From Chryseobacterium sp. SN22 (GTDB lineage: Bacteria > Bacteroidota > Bacteroidia > Flavobacteriales > Weeksellaceae): a DNA stretch of 64,000 nt. The notes under the pieces are model-generated. The model was not told the DNA's origin. It did no database searches and saw only the letters and a program-made list of their open reading frames with translations. Within the stretch, counting starts at the first letter, position 1. Every line of letters starts with the position of its first letter. Of this stretch, positions 45,998-54,340 are shown in pieces. Made by a program: the position numbers and the translations under genes. The stretch is taken from NCBI RefSeq assembly GCF_008329705.1, contig NZ_VTSX01000008.1:62001-126000 (forward strand), written 5' to 3'.

Positions 45998-47662
45998 TTA
46001 TTCCGTTCCCAACAGGACTCCTGAAACATTCCAAGCACTGAAACTTGACCCTTCTCTCTGGCCCTGCGGGATCTTTACCTGTAGGGTATGTTTTCCTGCC
46101 TTTAGATCACCTAATGGGATAAAACCGGGATTGGTTACCGTTCCCGGGCACCAGTTGGATCTGCTGAGGTCGGAAGAAGAAAGCCCGTCCGGGAAATTTC
46201 CCGAAGCGGGATTGTACAGGCGGTAGGATCCGCAGTCAGTTCTCCATGGGATAAATGAGAAAACCATTTTTCCGTCCAGGAATATGGAATTGGTTTTCGG
46301 TAGGAACTCATCACCGTTTTCCCAGCCACCGTGTCCTGTGGTCGTGTATTTCAGCTGTGTATTCTTAAGGTCTTTCTTCAGGGTGAATTCTACCAGAAGC
46401 CCCTGATCTTTATCGAACATCGTCGAATATTCCTGTCCTGCCATTTCCATAATATTCAGCGTGTTGAAAATAGGAATCACTGTATTGTTTTTATAAATAT
46501 TCTGATCGCTTTTATGGATGGTAATTTCCAGACTTATTTTATGACCGCCTTTGTCATAATTTCCGATGAAAGCCCCGATCCATAATTCTTTTTCGCTTAA
46601 AGATGGCTTCAGATCGGTAATATCTTCACGGTAAGGGCTTATGGTCTGCCAGGTTTTATCCTTTAATTGCAGATTATTGAATTTGTTGATCCCAAAAGCG
46701 GTGAAGAAACGCATCATTTCAACAGGGGGATTATAATTTTCCGTCGCCATGATCCCATAATATTGTTTGCCGTTTCCGTTTTCATACATCGGTAAGGTTT
46801 TTACCCCGTTTTCCAGGCCGTTGAAAAACGACTGGGATTTGTCCTGGGGAATAAAAAATACCGTTCCCGTTCTGTCGTAAGCGTCTCCGTTTGACTGCTG
46901 CTTCAGCTCCACGAAAATAGTTTCGCCTTCTGTAATTTTCGGGAATTTAATTTTTTTTAGAAGAATCGTTCCGTCTGCAAATCTCTTAACCTCTCCGTCT
47001 GATTTCGACTGGTCGGAAAAGTTGATAATTTCGTTATCGAAGACCTTCAGTGTGGTAAATCTGCTTTTCCATACAAGATCCCTGTAACCCAACTGGTCTG
47101 TTGCAGTAACATTGCCCTGCAGAATGTTATCAATACCCGTCTTTTTTATTTTTTTCAGGGATGTAGCGGTGACAGCAGAGGTCTTATTTCTTTCAATTTC
47201 CAGTACGAAGCCCAGGTTTTGCCCGATGGTAGAAGGCCCACCCTGAATTTTCAGATCGTTGGTATACCAGACTTCAATCGTATTTGAATTGATTTTGGTG
47301 ATGGCTTTTTTGCAGGTGTAGCCCAGGATTTTCTTAGTTTCATCCGTAAACTCAAAAACCTGCTTCCCAATCGATTCTTTGTCGGAAGCGGATATGATTT
47401 CACCAGGCTTCAGGAAAGCATACGAAAGAACAGTATTGGCAGGCTTTTCTATTTTGGTAATTTCATAAGGGAAATCTGCCTTCCCGTCTTTTATTTGCTG
47501 ATTCAGAATATAGTTTTCGTTTTCATTGGCCCAGACTATTGCAGGAGTCTGATTGGCAGAAACTTTCCCGTTGTAAGAACTGGTATATTGCACTTCATAA
47601 GTCTGTGCAAAAGAGAAACAGCATAAAAAAGTAAAAATACTCAATAGAATTCTTTGGTACAT
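45998..47662 (-). CDS. PNGase F-like peptide:N-glycosidase with extra N-terminal domain (PNGase F-II type)
   Basis: A 554-residue secreted protein. A signal peptide (MYQRILLSIFTFLCCFSFAQ) precedes a 170-residue N-terminal domain resembling GLPGLI-type flavobacterial proteins (ILGYTCKKAITKI then VWYTNDL). A PNGase F-like two-lobe region completes it, ending with TTGHGGWENGDEF, WRTDCGSYRLYNP and LSRSNWCPGT, which match the active-site and WCPG signature of PNGase F. PNGase F cleaves N-glycans from asparagine. The layout recalls PNGase F-II of Elizabethkingia, whose N-terminal bowl-like domain is needed for activity (recalled, not tested). There is no T9SS tail. Confidence 0.8.
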   Translation of the reverse strand: MYQRILLSIFTFLCCFSFAQTYEVQYTSSYNGKVSANQTPAIVWANENENYILNQQIKDGKADFPYEITKIEKPANTVLSYAFLKPGEIISASDKESIGKQVFEFTDETKKILGYTCKKAITKINSNTIEVWYTNDLKIQGGPSTIGQNLGFVLEIERNKTSAVTATSLKKIKKTGIDNILQGNVTATDQLGYRDLVWKSRFTTLKVFDNEIINFSDQSKSDGEVKRFADGTILLKKIKFPKITEGETIFVELKQQSNGDAYDRTGTVFFIPQDKSQSFFNGLENGVKTLPMYENGNGKQYYGIMATENYNPPVEMMRFFTAFGINKFNNLQLKDKTWQTISPYREDITDLKPSLSEKELWIGAFIGNYDKGGHKISLEITIHKSDQNIYKNNTVIPIFNTLNIMEMAGQEYSTMFDKDQGLLVEFTLKKDLKNTQLKYTTTGHGGWENGDEFLPKTNSIFLDGKMVFSFIPWRTDCGSYRLYNPASGNFPDGLSSSDLSRSNWCPGTVTNPGFIPLGDLKAGKHTLQVKIPQGQREGSSFSAWNVSGVLLGTE

Positions 47663-47678
47663 ATGAAATTAATTTCCA

Positions 47679-47708
47679 CAAAGATAAATTTTAACCGAGA
47701 TATTTCAA
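47679..47708 (-). promoter_or_regulatory. Bacteroidota-type promoter of the PNGase gene
   Basis: On the minus strand: TTG (47706-47708), 19-base spacer, TATCTTTG (47679-47686), a full consensus match ending 16 bases before the ATG. Confidence 0.7.
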
Positions 47709-47851
47709 GTTTAAAATTGATCTCTGAAATTTAAGTGTATTTGGGATTATGGATAAAGCGCCATGTTATTATGAATTGAAAAAGTTCTGTTATTACAAGG
47801 ATATTTATGACTGAGATCATAATGTGTTAATAATCAGTATTTTGTGTACCA

Positions 47852-47859
47852 TATTTTTG
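47852..47859 (+). promoter_or_regulatory. -7 element before the manganese catalase gene
   Basis: TATTTTTG, a full TAnnTTTG match 53 bases before the ATG. A matching TTG -33 is not evident. Confidence 0.5.
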
Positions 47860-47912
47860 CTAGATGGCATAAAGTTAGATGGCTTTAGATCTAACACCAA
47901 AAAATATATACT

Positions 47913-48866
47913 ATGTTTTACCATTCACAAAAGCTTATCAATCCCATTGTCCCCGACGAACCGGATCCATCAGCAGCCAATGCCCTGCAGGAAGGGTTAG
48001 GCGGGCAGTTCGGCGAAATGCGTACGATGATGCAGTTTCTCTTCCAGAGTTTTAATTTCCGTGGTAATGCCACGCCGTATATGGATCTGATTCAAGGCGT
48101 GGGAATTGAGGAAATTTCCCATGTAGAGTTAATTACAAAAACAATTTCTCAGCTTCTTGACGGATCTCCAAGATACCAGGGCGATAAATATGAAGCGCCC
48201 GGTAAGGGTGGAGATGCTGCCATGGATATGGCGAAAGAACAGAAGAATCCGCATCATTATATTATGGGGGCCCAATCGGCACTTCCGGTAGATGCTGCAG
48301 GAAATCCATGGAGCGGCAGTTATGTGCATAACCATGGGAATCTCGTACTGGATCTGATGGATAACCTTGTGCTGGAAGCTACCGGAAGGCTTCAGAAGTG
48401 CAGGATCTATGAAATGAGTACCAATAAAACATTAAGGGCGACTGTTGCTTTTCTTATTGTTCGTGACGAAGCCCACCAGGCGGCATTTGCCAAAGCACTG
48501 GAAAAACTGGGGGTCGACTGGGGAAAAGTACTTCCTGTGCCGAAATTTGACTCCTCACAATTTCCCGAAGTAAAGCGGCTGCTCGATTTGGGACTGCATA
48601 GAGAACAGTACACTTTCCGTTTGGACGGATCCATGATGGAGCAGATTTTCAGTGGCCCGTCTCCTTTTAATGACGGTACCCAGCTTACCACGCTTAAAGA
48701 ACCGCGTGAATCGTTTTTGGTTCCGCAAATGCCTGAACGTCCTGAAGAATTTGCCCCGGGGCTTGATGCAGAACTGCAGGCACTGGCAGATGCTTTTACA
48801 GAATTTAAGGAATCAGGAGGTAAGATCGATCAGAATATCGGAATTAGCGGGAATAAGGAGGAGTAA
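47913..48866 (+). CDS. Manganese (non-haem) catalase
   Basis: A 317-residue protein of the dimanganese catalase family, which breaks down hydrogen peroxide in the cytosol. The di-metal four-helix bundle residues can be traced: GGQFGEMRTMMQFLFQSFN (first Glu ligand), GIEEISHVELI (Glu and His ligands), and VRDEAHQAAF (a further Glu/His pair). NPWSGSYVHNHGNLVLD is characteristic. It is monocistronic with a -7 element upstream and a hairpin downstream. Confidence 0.93.
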   Translation: MFYHSQKLINPIVPDEPDPSAANALQEGLGGQFGEMRTMMQFLFQSFNFRGNATPYMDLIQGVGIEEISHVELITKTISQLLDGSPRYQGDKYEAPGKGGDAAMDMAKEQKNPHHYIMGAQSALPVDAAGNPWSGSYVHNHGNLVLDLMDNLVLEATGRLQKCRIYEMSTNKTLRATVAFLIVRDEAHQAAFAKALEKLGVDWGKVLPVPKFDSSQFPEVKRLLDLGLHREQYTFRLDGSMMEQIFSGPSPFNDGTQLTTLKEPRESFLVPQMPERPEEFAPGLDAELQALADAFTEFKESGGKIDQNIGISGNKEE

Positions 48867-48915
48867 TTTCTCCGGATCTCACAGATAACCGACAGATATA
48901 TATTAAGTTTATTGG

Positions 48916-48956
48916 AAACGCCTGCAGAATATAATATTCTACGGGCGTTTTTTTTA
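48916..48956 (+). terminator. Terminator of the manganese catalase gene
   Basis: A bipartite stem: AAACGCC/GGCGTTT (48916-48922 with 48944-48950) around an inner AGAATAT/ATATTCT hairpin, followed by eight T residues. Confidence 0.85.
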
Positions 48957-49056
48957 TTTAAAGCGATTAGCGCAATTGGTCACATCAATATTCTGCATAA
49001 AAAACTACTCTATAAAACAGAGTAGTTTCATATAAGATATGATATGTTGTTCCTTT

Positions 49057-50262
49057 TTAAGAAACCCTTTCGATAAGGGCCATATAAAAACCGTCATAGC
49101 CTTCGCTCGGCATTACTTTTTCATCCTTGACAAGTTTGAAGCCGGGGCTGTTTTTCAGAAATTCTGCTACCTGCTCATTGTTTTCCGATGGAAGGATCGA
49201 GCATGTGGCATAGACCATTTTACCTCCGATCTTAAGCATTTTGGAATAATCCTGAATAATCTGCTGCTGCTCTCCCTTGATTCTGTCGATGAAAGCCTGG
49301 TCAATCTTCCATTTACTGTCCGGATTCCTTTTTAAAACACCTAATCCGGAACATGGCGCATCGATCAGCAGGCGGTCAGCCTTTTCGTGAAGCCTTTTGA
49401 TTACCTTATTGTCGGAGATCAGCCGGGTTTCGATGTTATGGGCTCCGGCTCTTTTGGCTCGGCGTTTCAGTTCGGTAAGCTTCCAGTCGAAAATATCAAG
49501 GGCGATAATCTGCCCTTTATTTCCCATCAACGCTGCCAGGTGAAGGGTTTTTCCACCGGCTCCGGCACATGCATCCACGACACGCTGCCCTTCTTTTACA
49601 TCCAGGAAATAAGCGATTTTCTGTGAAGATGCATCCTGCACTTCAAATAATCCTTCTTTGAATGCGGTGGTAAGAAAAACGTTCTTCTTTTCCTCCAGCT
49701 GCACAGCATCAGGATAATTTTTAACCGGATACGAAATAATATTCTCGTCCGAAAGATCGGAAATCAGCTCTTTGGTTGTCGTCCGTAAGGAGTTTGCCCT
49801 TAAAACAGTAGGCGCCTGCTCGTTCAGAGCCTGCATTTCCTTTTCCCATTTAGGGCCCAGTTCTTTTTCCAGGGTTTCCGCCAGCCAGTCCGGAATGGAA
49901 TATTCGATGGCTTTGGTTGGAACTGTTCCCTTTTTAAGCTTCGTCAGGATATCAGCGATCTTAATACCGTCGAATTCCTCAAATTTTTTATAATTGGTCT
50001 TGCTCCAAAGAAGGTAGGCAATGATTAATTTATAAACGTTGTTGGGCTTTACGCCTTCGCCCATATAATATTCCAGGCGTTTCTTCCAGCGGATAATATT
50101 GTAGAAAATCTCAGAAACAACGGCTCTGTCCTGGCTTCCCCATTTTTTATTTGCCTTCAGCAGCCTTTCGATTACTTTATCGGCGTATTTATTTTTCTCG
50201 AAAAACGTTTCCTGCAAAGCATCGTGGATTCCGATGGCCAGGTTTCGGTGTATCAATTCCAT
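49057..50262 (-). CDS. RsmB/NSUN-type RNA (cytosine-5) methyltransferase
   Basis: A 401-residue enzyme. A helical NusB-like N-terminal region (NLAIGIHDALQETFFE... and EIFYNIIRWKKRLEYY) precedes the Rossmann methyltransferase domain with the SAM motif VVDACAGAGGKTLHLAALM, then IALDIFDWKL, LIDAPCSGLGVLKRNPDSKW (the conserved PC motif) and YATCSILPSENNEQV (the catalytic TC motif). It probably methylates 16S rRNA C967 or another rRNA cytosine. I avoid a symbol, as RsmB and RsmF cannot be separated safely. It has its own promoter. Confidence 0.9.
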   Translation of the reverse strand: MELIHRNLAIGIHDALQETFFEKNKYADKVIERLLKANKKWGSQDRAVVSEIFYNIIRWKKRLEYYMGEGVKPNNVYKLIIAYLLWSKTNYKKFEEFDGIKIADILTKLKKGTVPTKAIEYSIPDWLAETLEKELGPKWEKEMQALNEQAPTVLRANSLRTTTKELISDLSDENIISYPVKNYPDAVQLEEKKNVFLTTAFKEGLFEVQDASSQKIAYFLDVKEGQRVVDACAGAGGKTLHLAALMGNKGQIIALDIFDWKLTELKRRAKRAGAHNIETRLISDNKVIKRLHEKADRLLIDAPCSGLGVLKRNPDSKWKIDQAFIDRIKGEQQQIIQDYSKMLKIGGKMVYATCSILPSENNEQVAEFLKNSPGFKLVKDEKVMPSEGYDGFYMALIERVS

Positions 50263-50290
50263 AAAATTGGGTTCTGCTATTTTGAATCTG

Positions 50291-50298
50291 CAAAATTA
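50291..50298 (-). promoter_or_regulatory. -7 element of the RNA methyltransferase promoter
   Basis: The minus strand reads TAATTTTG, a full TAnnTTTG match 28 bases before the ATG at 50262. Confidence 0.5.
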
Positions 50299-50430
50299 CG
50301 AAAATTTAAACTTATAGAGTTATAAATTGTAAGATATGAGTTATCAGTTAATAGTTGTGAGTTTGTTTTTCGTTATTCCCTATCCAATGAACTTATCATT
50401 TATAATTTTTAACGCATCACTCAAAAATCC

Positions 50431-50438
50431 TACCTTTG
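50431..50438 (+). promoter_or_regulatory. -7 element before the YjdM gene
   Basis: TACCTTTG, a full TAnnTTTG match 14 bases before the ATG at 50453. Confidence 0.55.
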
Positions 50439-50452
50439 CAAAAAATTAAAAT

Positions 50453-50797
50453 ATGAGTGATCCTGTACTTTGTCCTAAATGCAGCTCCGAGTTTACCTAT
50501 CCGAGCGATAATATGATGGTATGTTCCCAGTGTTTCTATGAATGGAATCCTGAAGAAACAGCTGCCGAGGCCTCTGCTTCCGGAAAAATACTTGATTCAA
50601 ACGGGAATGAGCTCCGGGATGGAGATTCTGTAGTAGTGGTTAAGGACCTGCCGGTAAAAGGAGCGCCGAAGCCGGTGAAAGCCGGAACAAAAGTGAAAAA
50701 TATCCGTTTACGACCGGAAAGCGATCATAATATCGACTGTAAAATTGACGGTTTCGGAGCCATGGCACTGAAATCGGAATTTGTGAAAAAGGCCTGA
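50453..50797 (+). CDS. YjdM/PhnA-type zinc-ribbon protein
   Basis: A 114-residue soluble protein. An N-terminal zinc ribbon CPKCSSEF ... [10 protein letters not shown] (two CxxC pairs at about 8-11 and 24-27) is followed by the PhnA domain, seen as [23 protein letters not shown] and the closing [16 protein letters not shown]. The gene was once named phnA, but the product is not a phosphonate hydrolase; the function is unclear. It has its own -7 element and lies 40 bases ahead of the MHS permease, so the two may be co-transcribed. Confidence 0.92.
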   Translation: MSDPVLCPKCSSEFTYPSDNMMVCSQCFYEWNPEETAAEASASGKILDSNGNELRDGDSVVVVKDLPVKGAPKPVKAGTKVKNIRLRPESDHNIDCKIDGFGAMALKSEFVKKA

Positions 50798-50837
50798 TCG
50801 GAATAATCTCTTTCTTTTTATCCAGTAACTTACAGAA

Positions 50838-52145
50838 ATGACGAATATTCAGGACAGACCACAGATTACCACTGCAGAAAGGATCAGGGCCATAATTGGC
50901 GGTTCCATAGGAAACCTTGTAGAATGGTACGATTGGTATGCTTATGCGGCTTTTGCCATCTACTTTTCACACTCCTTCTTCCCGGATTCGGATATGACGG
51001 CACAGCTGCTGAATACTGCCGGGATTTTTGCCGTAGGTTTTCTTATGCGTCCCGTAGGCGGATGGATGTTCGGAAGCATCGCCGATAAGATCGGAAGAAA
51101 AAGAGCCATGACCCTGTCGGTACTGCTGATGTCCTTCGGTTCGCTGCTGATTGCCTTTACGCCAACCTATAATACCATCGGGGTATTGGCACCGATCTTT
51201 CTGCTGGTCGCCCGTCTTTTGCAGGGGCTTAGCGTGGGCGGAGAATACGGCGTATCGGCAACCTATCTCAGTGAAATGGCTACGGAAGACCGCCGCGGAT
51301 TCTATTCGAGCTTTCAGTATGTTACCCTAATCGGTGGGCAGCTTATCGCGTTGGGAATCCAATTGATCCTGCAGAAACTTCTTCTTACGGAAACCCAGCT
51401 GGAAGAATGGGGGTGGAGAATCCCGTTTGTCATCGGTGCCATTCTTTCCGTCATTGCTCTATACCTGAGGTCAAGCCTTCATGAAACCGAGGCTTTTGAA
51501 AACAAAAAAGAAATCGTAAAAGATAAAAAAGGAAGTGTAAAAGAACTTCTGAAACATCCGCAGGCCCTGCTTACCGTTATCGGGCTTACCCTCGGCGGAA
51601 CCCTGGCTTTTTATACGTACACCACCTATATGCAGAAATTCCTGGTCAATACGGTACACCTGAATAAAGAGCAGTCCACCCTTATTTCATTTATCTCCCT
51701 CTTTTTATTTGCCTGCCTGCAGCCTGTTTTCGGAGGGCTTTCGGATAAGATCGGGAGACGGCCGCTGCTGCTGGGCTTCGGGATCCTCGGAACTTTGTGT
51801 ACCGTTCCGCTTCTTACGGCGCTAAGTCATACCACCTCCATGTGGATGTCGTTTCTATGGATTATGATTGCCCTAATTATTGTAAGCGGATACACCTCAA
51901 TTAATGCCATTGTAAAGGCAGAGCTTTTTCCTTCAGAAATAAGGGCTTTGGGTGTGGGGCTTCCGTATGCCTTAACTGTAGCAATTTTTGGCGGAACAGC
52001 CGAATATATTGCCTTATGGTTTAAGCAGGCCCATATGGAACATTATTTTTACTGGTACATCACCGTCTGTATTTCGTTTTCCCTGATCGTTTATTTCAGG
52101 ATGAAAGATACCAAGGAAACATCGAAGCTGGATGAAGATATTTAA
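50838..52145 (+). CDS. MFS permease, metabolite:H+ symporter (MHS) family
   Basis: A 435-residue transporter with about 12 membrane helices. The first helix motif GNLVEWYDWYAYAAFAIYFS and the loop FGSIADKIGRKRAM are typical of the MHS group (alpha-ketoglutarate permease KgtP, ProP, ShiA). LLQGLSVGGEYGVSATYLSE in helix 4-5 also fits. The likely substrate is a carboxylate or osmolyte, with KgtP-like resemblance strongest, but the sequence alone cannot fix it. Confidence 0.9.
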   Translation: MTNIQDRPQITTAERIRAIIGGSIGNLVEWYDWYAYAAFAIYFSHSFFPDSDMTAQLLNTAGIFAVGFLMRPVGGWMFGSIADKIGRKRAMTLSVLLMSFGSLLIAFTPTYNTIGVLAPIFLLVARLLQGLSVGGEYGVSATYLSEMATEDRRGFYSSFQYVTLIGGQLIALGIQLILQKLLLTETQLEEWGWRIPFVIGAILSVIALYLRSSLHETEAFENKKEIVKDKKGSVKELLKHPQALLTVIGLTLGGTLAFYTYTTYMQKFLVNTVHLNKEQSTLISFISLFLFACLQPVFGGLSDKIGRRPLLLGFGILGTLCTVPLLTALSHTTSMWMSFLWIMIALIIVSGYTSINAIVKAELFPSEIRALGVGLPYALTVAIFGGTAEYIALWFKQAHMEHYFYWYITVCISFSLIVYFRMKDTKETSKLDEDI

Positions 52146-52201
52146 TAGGGAAGCTGCTGCCTGAGGTAACAAAGCTGCGCATTTTTAATAAAATAAAGAC
52201 A

Positions 52202-52318
52202 TAAAAAAAGGAAAGAGTTGGGCAGGGTAATCTTTCAAAAGACGCCATCGCAGGATTGCTGATGTTTGTCTCAGGAGGCAGAAAGAGCATTAACCAAAAA
52301 TTTCCTTATGCGGTATAG
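52202..52318 (-). ncRNA. Candidate rod-shaped non-coding RNA, about 110-117 bases
   Basis: Between convergent genes, the minus strand has a -7 element TACATTTG (52325-52332), then a stretch that folds by eye into one long hairpin: an outer GGAAA/TTTCC with TTGG/CCAA, a TCTTTC/GAAAGA step, GAGAC/GTCTT, and an apical CATC-GCA/TGC-GATG with tetraloop ATCC, closing directly before seven T residues. A small open frame on this strand is a by-product. It lacks the SRP RNA GGAA apical motif and RNase P or tmRNA signatures. I cannot assign a family. Confidence 0.45.
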
Positions 52319-52440
52319 CAGATACAAATGTAAGAAAAGTTTTTTCAAACCGGTCTTGTATTTGTATTTTTTTGACGTTAACTTTACGAAAATATGAAAG
52401 TTATCTTAATTTTTCAGGAGCTTTTCCCGCTTTCTGTTAC

Positions 52441-52529
52441 AATCTTTTTTTTCAAAAAAGGATTTCCACGGCAATCGGGGCTAGGGCGGCAGCCGTTGCT
52501 TTTAAATATTCTCAAAAAAAGAAATTCTG
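52441..52529. repeat. Possible dispersed intergenic repeat
   Basis: The segment containing TTCCACGGCAATCGGGGC then AGGGCGGCAGCCGTTGC (about 52464-52499) differs in GC content from its AT-rich flanks and resembles a sequence I recall as scattered in Chryseobacterium-type intergenic DNA. It lies just behind the ABC ATPase stop. Recognition is from memory only. Confidence 0.35.
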
Positions 52530-53465
52530 TCAGTCAAATGAAACGGCAATCGTTCCTTCCGTCTTCTGATCTGTGTAGATTACCAGCTCTTTATCCCGGG
52601 CTTTTATTTTGTTCCAGTAATGGCTTCCTGCAAACCGGCTCTCCAGGACTTCCGCTTCCAGGCCACTTTCGGCAATGCGGATCTCATGAGGATAATAGGA
52701 AAACTTGGGTAACTGGAAATCCGATCTTTCCGTTTCATTAAAAATATTCACTTCCCCGAAAAGCTTGGCCACATAGCCGTTGCAAGGTTGGGTGTAGATT
52801 GCTTCCGGCCTGCCGTCCTGGATCAGTTCTCCTTTCTGTAAAACAATAATCCGGTCCAGCCACGGGATAATATCCTGAAGCTCATGGGTAGAAATAAGCA
52901 ATGATATATTGTTCTGCTTCACATACCGGAATAACCTCTCCCGAAGTTCGGCCTTTCTCGGGAAATCCAGATTGCTGAAAGGCTCATCAAGGATTAGGAG
53001 CTTTGGAAGCACGGAAAGGGCCCTGGCAATGGCTACCCGCTGCTGCTGGCCGCCGCTCAGGTACTTCGGCAGTACGTTGGCGAAATCTTCCAGCCCTACG
53101 ACTTCCAGGAGTTCCGTTACAGTTTCTTTTTTCTTCTTTAAGTTGATATTGGAAATAAATTTTCCTACATTTTCCGCCACGGTAGCGTAGGGCATCAGGT
53201 CGAAATTCTGGGCAACAAATTTCATACTGGATTCCCCCGGAACCAGGTTTCCTTTAGGGCCCATCAGTTTTTCGCCGTCGAAAATAATTTCCCCCTTTTC
53301 CCAGTCCAGCAGCCCGTAGATCAGGCTCAGCAAAGTCGATTTCCCGCACCCGCTTTCTCCGGCTAAAGCAATAATTTTTCCAGCCTCAAGTGTCAGGTTG
53401 AGATCCTGAAACAGCGGTTTTTCTTTGGAATAGGAGAAGTTTAAATGGTTTATTTCTAATAGCAT
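52530..53465 (-). CDS. ABC transporter ATP-binding protein with C-terminal TOBE-like domain
   Basis: A 311-residue ATPase. Walker A GESGCGKST (about 34-42), Q-loop VAQNFDLMPY, signature LSGGQQQRVAIARAL (about 134-148), Walker B LLILDEPFSNLD and the H-loop STHELQD are all present. The extra ~80 residues (HEIRIAESGLEAEVLESRF...) resemble TOBE domains of importers for polyamines, sulfate, molybdate or iron. No permease or binding protein is adjacent, so the partner is encoded elsewhere. The start is the ATG giving MLLEINHLNFSYS; the longer frame is not typical. Confidence 0.88.
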   Translation of the reverse strand: MLLEINHLNFSYSKEKPLFQDLNLTLEAGKIIALAGESGCGKSTLLSLIYGLLDWEKGEIIFDGEKLMGPKGNLVPGESSMKFVAQNFDLMPYATVAENVGKFISNINLKKKKETVTELLEVVGLEDFANVLPKYLSGGQQQRVAIARALSVLPKLLILDEPFSNLDFPRKAELRERLFRYVKQNNISLLISTHELQDIIPWLDRIIVLQKGELIQDGRPEAIYTQPCNGYVAKLFGEVNIFNETERSDFQLPKFSYYPHEIRIAESGLEAEVLESRFAGSHYWNKIKARDKELVIYTDQKTEGTIAVSFD

Positions 53466-53550
53466 ATTACAAAAGTAAGGAATTGAAATGTTTCTAGGAA
53501 AGAACAATTTTTTTTATTATTTTAGCGGAAGCATAAAAAATTTATAAATC

Positions 53551-54210
53551 ATGAAGAAAAAGCTGTTTTCATTAGTCATTCCCGCATTTTTTGCCCTGAC
53601 TGCAACGGTTTCCTGTAAAAAGGAGAAACCCGTTTCCGGCGAAAGCAATGAGGTGGCGACAACTAAAGATGGAGCTCAGTATGTAGTGGATACCCTGAAC
53701 AGCAGGGTAGAGTGGAAAGGTTATAAAATTTTGAAATCTGAAAGCACCAGCCACTTCGGAACCATTAAATTCGAGAGCGGCGACGTTACCGTAAAAGACG
53801 GAAAGCTGGAAAGCGGAAAGTTCGTTGCAGACATGGCTTCCCTGGCTTCGGAAGATCTTAAAAGTGATCCTGAAAATCTGAACAAGCTGAACGGGCACCT
53901 GAAAAGCAAAGATTTCTTTGATGTGGAAAAATTCCCGACGGCTTCTTTTGAAATTACCAGGGTGGCATCTTCTGCAGAAGGCGATTACAACACCCTTCTG
54001 GACGGAAACCTGACGATTAAGGGAATCACTAAACCGATTCAGTTCAAGGCCAATGTTTCCGTGAAAAACGGAGTGGCCAGCATTGCTACCGAACCGAAGG
54101 ATGTCATGAGGGAAGAATTTGGGATTACCTTTAAAGCACCTGCTGCCAATGGCATCATAAAGGATGAGGTAACGCTTCAGATCAATGTAAAAGCTTTGGA
54201 AAAGAAATAA
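53551..54210 (+). CDS. YceI-family lipoprotein
   Basis: A 219-residue lipoprotein with a lipobox ATVSC (Cys22) and a charged linker, then one YceI domain: VDTLNSRVEWKGYKIL at the start, SHFGTIKFESGDV, LKSKDFFDVEKFPTASFEIT (about 113-132) and LTIKGITKPIQF. YceI proteins are lipocalin-like and bind polyprenyl chains such as ubiquinone precursors. In flavobacteria they are usually envelope-anchored. It is transcribed divergently from the ABC ATPase and ends at a strong terminator. Confidence 0.9.
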   Translation: MKKKLFSLVIPAFFALTATVSCKKEKPVSGESNEVATTKDGAQYVVDTLNSRVEWKGYKILKSESTSHFGTIKFESGDVTVKDGKLESGKFVADMASLASEDLKSDPENLNKLNGHLKSKDFFDVEKFPTASFEITRVASSAEGDYNTLLDGNLTIKGITKPIQFKANVSVKNGVASIATEPKDVMREEFGITFKAPAANGIIKDEVTLQINVKALEKK

Positions 54211-54242
54211 TTTTTTTATTTAAGTGAAATAAGTGATTGAAG

Positions 54243-54272
54243 TCTGCCTCCCCTAAAGAGGCAGATTTTTTT
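54243..54272 (+). terminator. Terminator of the YceI gene
   Basis: An 8-bp GC-rich stem TCTGCCTC/GAGGCAGA (54243-54250 with 54258-54265), loop CCCTAAA, followed by seven T residues. Confidence 0.9.
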
Positions 54273-54307
54273 AACATTTTTAGGAAATTTATTCGGTTGA
54301 AAAACCG

Positions 54308-54315
54308 TATTTTTG
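54308..54315 (+). promoter_or_regulatory. -7 element before pheS
   Basis: TATTTTTG, a full TAnnTTTG match 25 bases before the pheS ATG. No T-box or attenuator-type leader is visible in the short gap. Confidence 0.5.
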
Positions 54316-54340
54316 CAAAACATTTTGAAAGGGTAAAACA

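Noticed and set aside
52096..52290. 64-codon open frame on the minus strand across the candidate ncRNA
   Set aside because: It starts inside the stem-forming region, runs through the terminator-like T-tract and into the permease gene antisense; better explained as RNA structure.
52202..52318. SRP RNA, RNase P RNA or TPP riboswitch
   Set aside because: The SRP GGAAG apical motif, the RNase P conserved core and the TPP aptamer order are all absent; only isolated short words match.
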